Both the position numbers and the translations under genes were made by a program. The notes below the pieces were generated by a model, which ran no database searches, was not told where the DNA came from, and saw only the letters and a program-made list of their open reading frames with translations. From Galeopsis tetrahit (lineage: Eukaryota; Streptophyta; Magnoliopsida; Lamiales; Lamiaceae), in contig OY776120.1 in the NCBI GenBank assembly GCA_963675135.1, forward strand, positions 13,048,001 to 13,112,000: DNA of 64,000 nt, read 5' to 3'. This document shows, one piece after another, positions 46,458 through 56,663 of the stretch (positions within the stretch are counted from its first letter, which is position 1; every line of letters begins with the position of its first letter).

Positions 46458-46919
46458 TTAATGGCTAGTATCATGTCTCTGCTTTTTCTTCAACAACATT
46501 TTTTCATTACACCTGGTTCTCAACACACTGAGTTGCCTCTCCCACACCTCTCTAGGGAAGTGATCATGATCATGATCAAAGGCGGATGGATCCACCTCCA
46601 AACCCATATCATAAATTCGGCGAGAATCGGGGTTGGAAAGGACCTCGTACGCCTGCCTCAGCTCGACGAATCGTTTCGTAGATTCCTCCTTTGTTAGATT
46701 AATGCAGACATCGGGGTGGTACTTAAGAGCCTTGGATTTGTAAGCTTTCTTTATCTCATCAAACCCTACATTTGGAGAAGCTGGCAGAGAAAGGACTTGG
46801 TATAAGTTGTCACTTTTACACGAAATTATTAATGAAGTCTTGGAGAATGACGACTTGTGCCTATGAACGTCGTTCATGTGTAATAAGCTGCTTTTATTCA
46901 TATGCATCGACACCTCCAT
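46458..46919 (-). CDS. Chaperone protein DnaJ 20-like, chloroplast J-protein
   Basis: Intronless 153-aa protein. The J-domain spans residues 38-105 with helix II EIKKAYKSKALKYHPD, the HPD triad at 68-70 (needed to stimulate Hsp70 ATPase) and YEVLSNPDSRRIYD. About 35 N-terminal residues, rich in Ser, His and Lys, look like a transit peptide. The basic C-terminus (CNEKMLLKKKQRH) and WERQL fit the plastid DnaJ20/J20 group, known to deliver misfolded DXS to Hsp70 in isoprenoid synthesis; orthology is inferred. ATG 46919 was chosen as the first in frame. Its leader contains a GT/CA microsatellite. Confidence 0.9.
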   Translation of the reverse strand: MEVSMHMNKSSLLHMNDVHRHKSSFSKTSLIISCKSDNLYQVLSLPASPNVGFDEIKKAYKSKALKYHPDVCINLTKEESTKRFVELRQAYEVLSNPDSRRIYDMGLEVDPSAFDHDHDHFPREVWERQLSVLRTRCNEKMLLKKKQRHDTSH

Positions 46920-46958
46920 TGTGTGTGTGTGTGTGTTTTATGATTATATATCGATCTC

Positions 46959-46970
46959 TCTCTATAAATA
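46959..46970 (-). promoter_or_regulatory. Possible TATA box of the DnaJ gene
   Basis: Minus-strand CTATATTTATAG lies about 45 bp before the ATG, followed by an AG-rich run and (AC)n at 46921-46937. Position is short but acceptable for a plant leader. Confidence 0.4.
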
Positions 46971-47952
46971 TAGAAGGGAAGTCTTGTTGCTGGAAATTTG
47001 CTGTAATGATATATAAATAAAGGTCGATGATTTTTGTCATCAACCGTGTCCGTGAGAATGAACTAAATTAGCTAGTATTCTAAGAAACGCGTTGAATTCA
47101 TATATTTTCGGCACAAGTATTTGTCTTTTCTGTTGATGCAGCATGTCACGTGGGAAGGGCCGCACCCGACCCACCCCTCAAAATTACTAATGTTCAATTT
47201 TATTTATTTTTCAGTCTCCATGTATGGAATTTAAGATTTTTAATTCATAAACTTGTTAACTTTAATATTTTTTTAAATTATCGTGTTTTATTATTAATAC
47301 AAAGTTATCAGTTTTGGACTGTCCGTAAATTTCCATTCGTGCATGATTTAATTTCTTTTATACAAATATATATGGCTTATTAATTACGGAGTATTATTTT
47401 TATCAATTAAAACACAATCTGTATGTACCAGAATTACATATGAGAGATGAGCTAGACTCCACTTTACCATAAACCAAAAAATTAATCTAGTGGTATACGC
47501 TTGAAATTTAGAAGTGTATTCCTCTCTAGGACGTCTCAGGTTTAAAACATTTAAAATGCAAACATTAATTCTTAAGGGACCCGTTCATACAGAGCGCAAA
47601 ACTCTGACTTTAAACGGATCACCACAAATGAACGGTGAGATTGATCCCTCGAATTAGTCGATACTTGAACAGGATACCGAGACTTAAATAAAAAAGAAAA
47701 ACTCAACTTTAGCATTTAGATCTTAATTTGATTCAAAACACAATTCAAGTAGAATTATAAATTCATGAATTATAGTACAATATATATATATATAAATGTG
47801 TGTGTGAAAAATTATTAGTTGTAATATGAAGCTAAATTTTGTATTATCAAATTAATGTAATTAATATCAAGATATTGCATGCATGTATGTTGCCATAATT
47901 AATTAAGATGGCCTGCATGCTGCATGCTGTGAATGTGATCATATAAAAAATA
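46971..47952. other. Intergenic upstream of DnaJ
   Basis: AT-rich DNA, no gene or bounded repeat recognised. It contains the remainder of the DnaJ promoter. Confidence 0.5.
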
Positions 47953-48236
47953 GGTAAATGTACAATGCATCTATTTAATTTGCATGTCTTTTTCAGGCCT
48001 AATTAACTAGATTATCATTAAAAGTAAATATATTAAATATAAAAGATAGCTAAATGTACAATGCATGTATTTAATTTGTCTTTGTTCAGGCCTAATTAAC
48101 TAGATTATCATTAAAAGTAAATATATTAAATATAAAAGATAGCTAAATGAAGTATTTAATTTGTCTTTTTCAGACCTAATTAACTAGATAATCATTAAAA
48201 GTAAAGATATTAAATATAAAAAATAGCTAAATGTAC
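47953..48236. repeat. Three-unit tandem repeat, 84-97 bp
   Basis: Units begin at about 47953, 48050 and 48143, with a partial fourth at 48227. Shared wording: TAAATGTACAATGCAT, CAGGCCTAATTAACTAGATT, ATCATTAAAAGTAAATAT. Non-coding. Confidence 0.85.
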
Positions 48237-48705
48237 AAGGGTGGTGCTAAACATCCAGATTCTGGATATCCAGAAAAGAGAATTTTAGTTAATTTCTGTT
48301 TTAAGTTGCTAAAATAACTAATATACCCTATGAAAATATAATGTTGAAATATTATTTTTGAATTAAATATTGGAATCTGACACTCCTTTCTCTATTTTCT
48401 TATTTGTCCAAGCCTCAAGAGTCAAGATAGATAATAATTACGCAAAAAATAGTTTCAATGTTGTATTTAATTCAAATTCTTCTTATTTTCTTATTTAATT
48501 CAACCCTTTCTTCTTCTAATAAAAAACAAAAAATAATATTATAATAATATTCATTATTTAAATCCCAAAATCTAATTTTAAATTTATAAAATATAAAATT
48601 ACCCAAAAATTTAATATAACAATAATATTCATTGTTAATTAAATAGCAAAAAGAAGAAAAGGCATTGATTTTGAACATGGGCCTCTTTGCAATTAAGGCT
48701 GGCGC
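48237..48705. other. AT-rich spacer
   Basis: No gene seen. A small palindrome CTGGATATCCAG lies at about 48265-48276. Confidence 0.5.
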
Positions 48706-48714
48706 ATACCAATT

Positions 48715-49837
48715 GGGTTTGACTATATGCACCTCCATTTCGGAGAGATGCACCCCCCGATTTATACACTCCCCGAATTTTAGGTCACACCCCCCTCAAA
48801 TGTCATAAATACCCCTCCTTCATAAAAATCCTATTACTACCCACACCCCTCAAATCCTCCATCTTCTTCCACCTCAATTTCTTCTTTCATCTTCTTCCCC
48901 ACCCCTCACCACCACCGCCGGCGACCTGCCCCTCCACCACCCGTCGCCGGCAACGCCACCCGTTCCCTCCCTCGCCGAGCCCGTCGTCCCCCCCACCGCC
49001 TGTAAAAAAATAAAATAGATCGCGGCCGCGCGCGGCCGTCCCCTCCCTCCCTCTCCGAGCCTGTCGCCCCCCACCGCCTGTAAAAAAAAAACAAATCGCG
49101 GCCGTCCCCTCCCTCCCCCCTCCTTCTCCCTCCCTCGCCGAGCCCGTCGCCCCACCCACTGCCTGTAAAAAAAAAAAACAAACAAACAAATTGCGGCCGC
49201 CGCGGCCGTCCCCTCCCTCCTCCTCTCTCCCTCGCCGAGCCCGTCGCCCCCTCCCTCCGACGCCGATACACCCCACCCCACCTGGTTTCCCCCCTTTCCC
49301 AATGTTAGGGTTTTCTGCAAAAATGTAGAAAACCCTAGTCTTTTTCTTTCTTTTTTTCAATTTTCGACCATATAAGGTCGATTAAATACACCTTCGTCGA
49401 CAAATTATTGTCGACGAGAGTGTATTTGGTCGACCTTACATAGACGAATTTTAAAAAAAAAAAATTTTTTTAATTTTCGACCAACCGTTTCGACCATATA
49501 CATTCCCGTCGACAACGATTTGTCGACGAGAGTGTATATGGTCGACACTGGTTGGTCGAAAATTGAAAAAAAATTGTGATTTTTTTGAGTATATGGTCGA
49601 CCATTTCTGTTTTTTTTTTGAGTTGATGGTTGCCGGAAATGGTGTCGCCGGCGACCGGACGTTTTGTGTTAGGGGAAGGTGAAAGAAATGAAGGTGGGGT
49701 GCATTCAGTAGGGATGGTGCATCTAGCATAGTGTATATTTAATGAAGGGTATTTTAGGTTTTTTACCTATTATTTTATTAATAAAACTGAGAAGGGGAGT
49801 GCATCTCTCCGAAATGGAGGTGCATATAGTCAGACCC
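48715..49837. mobile_element. Mutator-like non-autonomous element A
   Basis: 1123 bp with long inverted ends (GGGTTTGACTATATGCACCT / GGGTCTGACTATATGCACCT, continuing over 35 bp) and a perfect 9-bp duplication ATACCAATT (48706-48714, 49838-49846), the Mutator hallmark. The interior has a GC-rich repeated part (48890-49260) and two hairpins (49365-49447, 49474-49563). No transposase; the long frames in the GC-rich part are low-complexity Gly/Arg translations, not genes. Confidence 0.9.
48945..49260. repeat. GC-rich ~85-bp tandem units in element A
   Basis: Three to four units of CTCCCTCGCCGAGCCCGTCG, then CCACCGCCTGTAAAAAAA, then CGCGGCCGTCCCCTCCCTCC. The alternation of GC block and A-run is striking and may stem from duplicated captured sequence. 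Confidence 0.75.
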
Positions 49838-49979
49838 ATACCAATTGGCACCTTCTACTATCTTAGTGCGGAAATAAATTATCAAAGGGTCTGACTATTT
49901 ACCCCTCCATTTCGGAGAGATGCACTCCCCAGATTTATACACTCCCATAAATTCTAGAGCTAATACGTGTAACAAACCT

Positions 49980-50589
49980 CTCCATTTCGGGTCCCGGGGC
50001 GGGACAGGGCAAAACGGGGCGACCCATGATAAAATTTAAAAAAAATATATAATAAATATATATATTTTAAATATATAACAAAAAATTTAGATTTGTATTG
50101 AAAAATAAATAAAATAGTCTTAGAAGCAAGTTTATATATTTATTTTCACATTATAATTGTTATATGTATTAATAAACATGTTATATGCAAAATATTGAAG
50201 ATATACTCCATCCGTCCATGAAAAGTAGTCACATTTGCCTTCTATTCTTTGTCCACCAAATGTAGTCTCATACACTTTATGGAAACTATCACCCTTCAAC
50301 CATCACTTAATTACTCAATTTGCCATCAACTTTATTACCAAACAATTACTTTATTCACCATGGACCCCACAATACCCTATAATACCCCCACTTTATCTAC
50401 TTTATCAACATTTTTCTTAAAACTTGTGTCACACCCAAATGGGACTACTTTTGGTGGATGGAGGGAGTATTATATTTATATGTATAATATATATAAAAAA
50501 ATAAATATAAAAACGGTCGAGGGTGATACCCGGACCCGCCCCATTTCAATACGGGTCCGGGACGGGTCGGGTTGATATTGCCATCCCTA
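49980..50589. mobile_element. hAT-like fragment nested in element B
   Basis: The right end GATATTGCCATCCCTA and the inverted CGGGTCCGGGACGGGTCGGG / GGTCCCGGGGCGGGACAGGG blocks are typical of plant hAT MITEs. The left boundary is approximate and no duplication was proven. Confidence 0.45.
50206..50467. mobile_element. Stowaway MITE nested in the hAT-like fragment
   Basis: 262 bp, ends CTCCATCCGTCCATGAAAAG and TTTTGGTGGATGGAGGGAG, flanked by TA (50204-50205, 50468-50469). Same family as 2925-3162, opposite orientation. Confidence 0.85.
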
Positions 50590-51584
50590 CCCCCGCCTCC
50601 CCTCGCCTCGCCGCCCCTACCTCCGCCTCGCCGCGGCCCCCTCCCGTCCGACGCTGACCTCCAGGTTTGCCCCACTCCCCCGTGTGTAAAAAAAAAAAAA
50701 AAAAACCTCTACGGCTGCCGCGGCCGCCCCTCCCACGTCAGCCGACTCAGCCCCGCACCCTCCCTCGAGTTCACCGGCGCGAGGACTCCCCTCCATTTTC
50801 CCCGCCCACGCCCACCCCGATCTGTAAAAAAAATAAAATTATGTCAGTCAGCGGCCGCGCGCGACCGCCCCCCTCCATTGGCCACCGCGGCCGCCCCCTC
50901 CCCTATCTGCCGACTCAGCCCCGCACCCACGACCGCCGCGGCCTCCGTCCCGCACCAGTAAGTTTTTTTCTCTATTTTTTTAATTCGACCCTGTGTTGTC
51001 GACTACATACACTCCGGTCGATAAATCGTCGTCGACGGGAGTGTATATAGTCGACAACGTAGGGTCGGTTTTTTTTAAATATTTTTTTTTAATTTGTTCG
51101 ACTTTTGGAGGTCGACTATATATTCTCTCGTCGCAACAATTTGTCGACGAGAGAGTATATAGTCGACAAACCAGTGTCGAAAATTTTAATTTTTTTTTTG
51201 AGATTATCAATTTTTTTTCTGAGATTGTGGTGGTGGTGGTGCCGACGGAAGTCGGAAGTGGTAGCATCTGTTTTTAGGAGTTTTTTTCACTGAGATTGTG
51301 TTGGTGTTGGTGGTGCCGACGCCGACGGAGGCTGAGGTGGAGGCCGGAAGTGGTGGTAAATGTTAGGATGTTGAATGGGGTGTAGATAGTAACAAGGGTG
51401 TATTTAGTAGTAGTATTTTATTGAAAGGGTATTTTAGATATTTTACATCATTGTTTAATTAATAAATTAAAAGGGAGAGTGCATCTCTCCGAAATGGAGG
51501 TGCATATAGTCAGACCCATTATCAAAGCAAGCAGCTGGATTTTAATAGCTAATGGACCTGGGCCCATTTCATGAATTTGGGGAA

Positions 51585-52647
51585 GGGCACCCGGATTTCC
51601 TATGAGTACACCCACCAAACATTTTTTTAATCTTTCAGAACATGTAAAATATCCCATATACCTCTAGTGTAAAATTTATGAATAAAACGAAGATGAGTAC
51701 ACCCACCCATTCTATTTTACAGAATTATCTCCACCACCACAAAAACAAACACCATTCTTCAACAAAAAAAAAAACTCCAATATTGCAACAAAAATAAATC
51801 CAAAACAACAACTGTTCGAAAAAATTTCAAAACAAACATGTTCGAATTTTTTTCCAAAACAAACTCAATATGTTCGAAATTATTTCCAAAATAAACTCAA
51901 TGTGTTCGAAAATAATTCCAAAACAACTCAAATTTGTCCGAAAAAAAAGATCGAACACCTTGTTCGAATTTTTTTCCAAAACAAACTCAAGTTGTTCGAA
52001 ATTGTTTCCAAAATAAACACAATATGTTCGAAATGTTTTCCAAAACAAACTCAATATGTTCGAAAATAATTCTCGAACAACTAAAAACCCTAATTTTCCT
52101 AAAATTTCTAAAATTTTCAAAACCCTAATTTCTGTAAAAATTGTAAATAAATAAAAAAACTTACCTTGCGTGGGTACGATGAAGGGGTGGGGGAGGAGTT
52201 GCGACCGCGAACGACCGCGAAGGGGAGGGGGAGAGCCCTCGAACGGCGCCGGTGGCGGCTGCGACAGCCCTCGAACGGCGCCGATGGCAGCGGCGACTTG
52301 AAACAGGGAGGAGGGGTGCGAACGGGCTTCTTCTTCAACAGCGCGGCGGCGACGGCGCAGCGACGTGGGAGAGCAGAGGAAGTGAAGCGGGGGCTGGGGG
52401 AGAGAATCCGCCACCGGCGTGCGTGGCTTGGGAGGTGAAGAGGCGGCGCTGCAGACGAGGGCGGCGCGACGTGTACAGAGAAATGGATGTGGGTGTCCTG
52501 AATTTTGAGAAGAAGAAAGAGAGATTAAGGGTTTTAATTTATAAGAGGGTAATTTTGGGATTTCCACGTGGGTGTTCTCATCCATTTTGTGTTGTCCTCA
52601 TCGCGTGGGTGTAGTCATAGGAAATCCGGGTGCCTTTAGCCGCGCCC
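51585..52647. mobile_element. Mutator-like non-autonomous element C
   Basis: 1063 bp with inverted ends sharing CACCCGGATTTCCTATGA and CACCCAC, and 9-bp duplication TTTGGGGAA (51576-51584, 52648-52656). The right terminus has 11 extra bases after GGGC. Termini differ from elements A and B, so this is another family. The 252-codon minus frame (52585-51827) is a Pro/Ser/Arg-rich translation over the GC half and the minisatellite, so I do not call it a gene. Confidence 0.88.
51832..52082. repeat. TTCGAA minisatellite, ~30-33 bp units
   Basis: About eight units of TGTTCGAAATTATTTCCAAA plus ACAAACTCAATA with small variations. The TTCGAA core is palindromic. It lies inside element C. Confidence 0.85.
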
Positions 52648-52656
52648 TTTGGGGAA

Positions 52657-54928
52657 TTACAAGCAGCAGCTTCGGCATTTAGAGAAGGGGACACACATTT
52701 TTCATTGAGCAGACGGCGAGAGCATAAGGCAACAACTCAAACACTTTTCTTCCCCACTTCACTCAATACACTTAATTTAGTTTTTAATTAAGTATTTAAT
52801 TTTATATAAATATTGTTGAAGAATTTGAAAGACTTTATGAGGTGATACATTTCTTAATTTAATGTTTAGTTATTTGCTATATTTTATGAGTTTGATTTCA
52901 TTTGTTAATTTAGTTATTGTTTAGGTTTGTTGGTGTTTGGGTGTTTGGATTTATGCTGAAATTAGATTTTGGAGAAGTTGGTATAAGAGTCATCTCACCT
53001 ATAGAAATTACAAATAGAAACACAAAATTTGAAAGTTACCAAAAAAAAATAAAAAAATAAATTGGTGGATAGATGTACCATTCTACCCTTTCTTTATAAT
53101 GACAACATAATTTTCCATATTCAATTAATATAATTCGTATTATATTTATCAATAAAATATTAATAATAGTTGATTATCATGTTAATGTTAATTGTAACTT
53201 CTCCATTATATTAGGAGTAGCTTCTACTACGCATTAATTTTAAATAAAACTGACTTAAATTTATCTTTTTGTAACAAAATTAAATAAGATTGATAGAAAA
53301 CCGTTTTAAACAAAAAAATAAAGAGGAGTATACTAACTAATTTATTATTTATTGATTAACAAAATATATGCTTGACGACATGCTAAAGAGAAATGCACAT
53401 TTGAATATGTGCTTCATATATGCAAAATCGACGAGTTTATCTTTATTTATAATTAATATAATCATAGTATTATTAAATAATTATGGTGTTATACCCTAAA
53501 AAAATATATAATATAATATAAAAAAGCTAAATATTCGGCATCAACAAATTTGTTCGACATAAATTATATTTGTTTATAATTAAAATATATAAAAAGAGTT
53601 TTTAGATAAAATTTACTCATAATATTAGATTTTTAAATAAATTGAAATATAAGCATTTAACATGAGTCTTATATTTATGTGAAATATTAAAAAAAATAAG
53701 AGCTTAAAATTAAAATATAAAAATATATAATGTAATATATAAGAAAAGTAAATATTAGAATTAAATTATATTTATCAATAAAATATTAATGATCAATGAT
53801 TATCATGTTAATGTTAATTGTAACTTCTCCATTAAATTAGGAGTAACTCCCACCAAACATTAATTTTACATAAAATTGACTTAATGTTATAGTTTGGGTA
53901 ACTAAAAAACCCGTTTATGCACAAGTATGGACAAAATTAAATAAGCTGGATAGAAAATCGTTTTAAACAAAAAAAATAAAGAAGAGTATACTAACTAATT
54001 TATTATTTAATGAAATATAAACATTCCATGAGTCTTATATTGATGTTAAATATATATAAAAAAAATAAGAGTTTAAAATCAAAATATAAAAATATATAAT
54101 GTAATATATAAGAAAAGTAAATATTCGAATTAAATTATGGATATTATTGGAAGCAGATAATATTTTACATATAATTATTGATATTTGTCATAATATTATT
54201 ATAACATAGATATCTTTGGAAGCAGATAATATTCTGCATATGTCAATTTTGAGTCAGAATAAATGTTGAAATAATATTAATTGATTGCATATGTGCGGAA
54301 GAAACTGCAATGGTTCTGCAACAAATTTCTTATTTTTGGAAAGTAATGAAAAATAAATTGACAATTGGGATACGAAAGGTAGTTATTCAATTAAGGAAAT
54401 TTTGTTAGTGATTGAGTAATTATCGGTTGCTAAGGGGAATGAGGATTTAATTTCAATTTGAATAACAAAACAAATGCGTGGAAAATGGTATTTCAATTTC
54501 GAAATTAATTATATTAATGAATTAATATTGTTTTTTAAGACCAAGAGGCATAATTGGGTATTAACACATCAATTTGACCTTAATTGAATTGTTTTAATTT
54601 GTTTCCTTTGTTTGAAAATGAGTCTATAGGATTCTTCCTAATAATTAAACTCTTAGATTTTTAGTTTTGTTTGGATTGTTTAATTTTATTGGTGGTGTAT
54701 TGATTAAATTAGTGAGTATTTATTGATCAATTGCATGATTTCATTATTATGTTTTATGTTGAAGCATGATTAGTGCAACGAGAGTTGATTAATTGTGTAG
54801 AACGTATAATCGAGGGTTGGGATAGTGTGATTTGAGTATATATTGGTTTATCGCAACGAGAGTTGGGTAAATTTCATTAGAACCCCATTAATTTACATTG
54901 ATTACTTGAATGAGAATTTAGGTAATTA
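52657..54928. other. AT-rich intergenic DNA with a local duplication
   Basis: No gene recognised. Block 53140-53350 (TTATCATGTTAATGTTAATT, CTTCTCCATTA) recurs at 53770-54005, and block 53640-53770 (ACATGAGTCTTATATTTATG, ATATATAATGTAATATATAA) recurs at 54010-54140. An AAGCAGATAATATT motif repeats at 54153 and 54219. Confidence 0.6.
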
Positions 54929-55020
54929 CACTACAAAAAAAGGGCGTTTTGGGGACGGATTTACCGACGGATTTTCCGTCGGCCGCCGAGGTTACCGACG
55001 GAAAGTCGGCCGTCCCCTTT

Positions 55021-56663
55021 TGGTTCACGTGTTATACAACACTAAAATAAACAACCGCAAGTGTACGACGTCTATTGTAGCGTGATAAGCACGAGGTCGA
55101 TCCCACGAGAAGGCTAAGCGTAAAAGTGGTAGTTTGCTAGCCGAGTTCTAAATAGACGTGATCGATAATTTGAATATGATGATTCACTCTAAAATTACCT
55201 AACAAGTGTCACAAATAAGTAATAAAGAGCAACGACAAAATCGACCAAATACCAAACAAACAAGTAAAACGAAAGTAAAATGAGTGTAATTCAAAGAGAA
55301 AAGGTGGGTTCCAAGGCAGTTGTATTACTTAGATGTCCGTTTATGAATGTTATCTCGTTTAGATGGCCATTAAGTTGATCTCATATAGGGTGATCACACA
55401 AGAAGAATTAATTAATCTCCCGATCTAATTAACCAAAGGCGTAATGTAACATAAGTTCGTATCTCTACCTCACAAACGTTGCATCGCCTAAAATAGCTCC
55501 TAAGATCATTCGAGTCCCTCTCCGATAATTAATCCTCTCCCGAGCTCATAATAATACCGGGTTGCATATTCGCATACGATTAAATGGAATAAATCTCCCG
55601 ATCTTACCCCAATTAACAATAAATTAAGCAATTCATTATGGCCAATAACAACATGCTTGACAATGGATAATTGAATATGCAAATAAGAGATAAACACCAA
55701 TTAAAGCAATAAATTACTCATAAACATCAATCCAAGTCTTACAATGCCTTAGAACCACAAATTGTTTAGCTAACTACTAACATAACCAAATTACAAAATC
55801 CAAATGAAATAACTAAATAAAAAGAAAAAGAAAGAGAAAGCTTAGTCTAGGATGTGGTAGGGAATGAAATTCCCAAGCTAATGCCTCCTTCCTTGCATGA
55901 ATTGGTGGAGAGATGAAGAAGATATGGCCAAAAACCTCCAAGTATGTGTGGGTGTGTGAAAGAATTCTTGAGAGAGGGGTTAGATGGTGTGAAGTTTAAG
56001 AAGTGGGGTATTTATAGTGTTGGGGTAGGGTTTAAGTGGGATATTTGCAAGTGAGTCCCTCAAAAATAGAGAAATCACGCGTTTGGCACCGAAAATGGGG
56101 CGGCCCGGCCGGGTGGGGAAGTGGCCCGGCCGGGTGGATGAGTCGGCCAAGCAAAACGAAAACAGGGGTCGAGTGGCCCGGCCGGGCGAGTGGTGCCGCC
56201 CGGCCGGGCGGAAACTTCGTAAATGGAGGTGTGGGTTGGCCTTCTCGGCCGCCCGGCCGGGCCGAAACTTCGTGTTTGCCCAGATTTCAAGTGCTCGGCC
56301 GCCCGGCCGGGCGAGTCATGTGGCCCGGCCGGGCCAAAACTTCGTTTTGGCTCCGCCTCTTGTTTTCCGTCCTCCAACTTCGTCCCTCCGTATCTTGAGT
56401 TTCCGACCTCCGATCGACTCGATTCTTTTGTCTATTCCACTCCATTTTTCGAGCCGGATCCAATGGTGCACTCCTCTTTTCGGTCCGATCACTTGTGGTA
56501 TGTGTTTTGCTCCAAATTCCATCGTTTTACCTATAAAATCGACAAAACAATACCTTTCTCTCATTTTGACTAAAACAATCATATTCAATGCATAATTCAA
56601 TGAAATCCTCATCAAAATTCACTTCACATGTGCCCCTAAAACGTGTAAATTCCACCCGAATCA
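55021..56663 (-). repeat. 3' LTR of the gypsy element
   Basis: 1643 bp. Nearly identical to the other LTR; the 21-bp excess is one extra CCCGGCCGGGTGG-type repeat near 56105-56125. A minus-strand TATA (CACTATAAATACC, complement of about 56008-56020) is present. Several CCCGGCCGGG palindromes lie at 56100-56335. Confidence 0.92.

Larger units (their letters stand above)
49887..51517. mobile_element. Mutator-like non-autonomous element B
   Basis: 1631 bp, same family as element A: ends GGGTCTGACTATTTACCCCT and, inverted, GGGTCTGACTATATGCACCT, with 9-bp duplication ATTATCAAA (49878-49886, 51518-51526). The interior holds GC-rich sequence (50590-50960) and two hairpins (50984-51068, 51096-51182) placed as in element A. 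A hAT-like fragment with a Stowaway inside it enlarges the left half. Confidence 0.9.

Noticed and set aside
48874..49360. Gly/Arg-rich minus-strand frames of up to 157 codons
   Set aside because: Three frames are open over the same GC-rich tandem block; this is composition, not coding.
51827..52585. 252-codon minus-strand ORF in element C
   Set aside because: It spans a minisatellite and a GC-rich stretch inside a transposon; the repeated Phe/Asn/Leu-rich tail is the translated minisatellite.
56036..56615. Overlapping Pro/Gly/Arg-rich frames on both strands, duplicated at 62207-62765
   Set aside because: They lie in the LTRs over CCCGGCCGGG repeats and occur twice because the LTR does.
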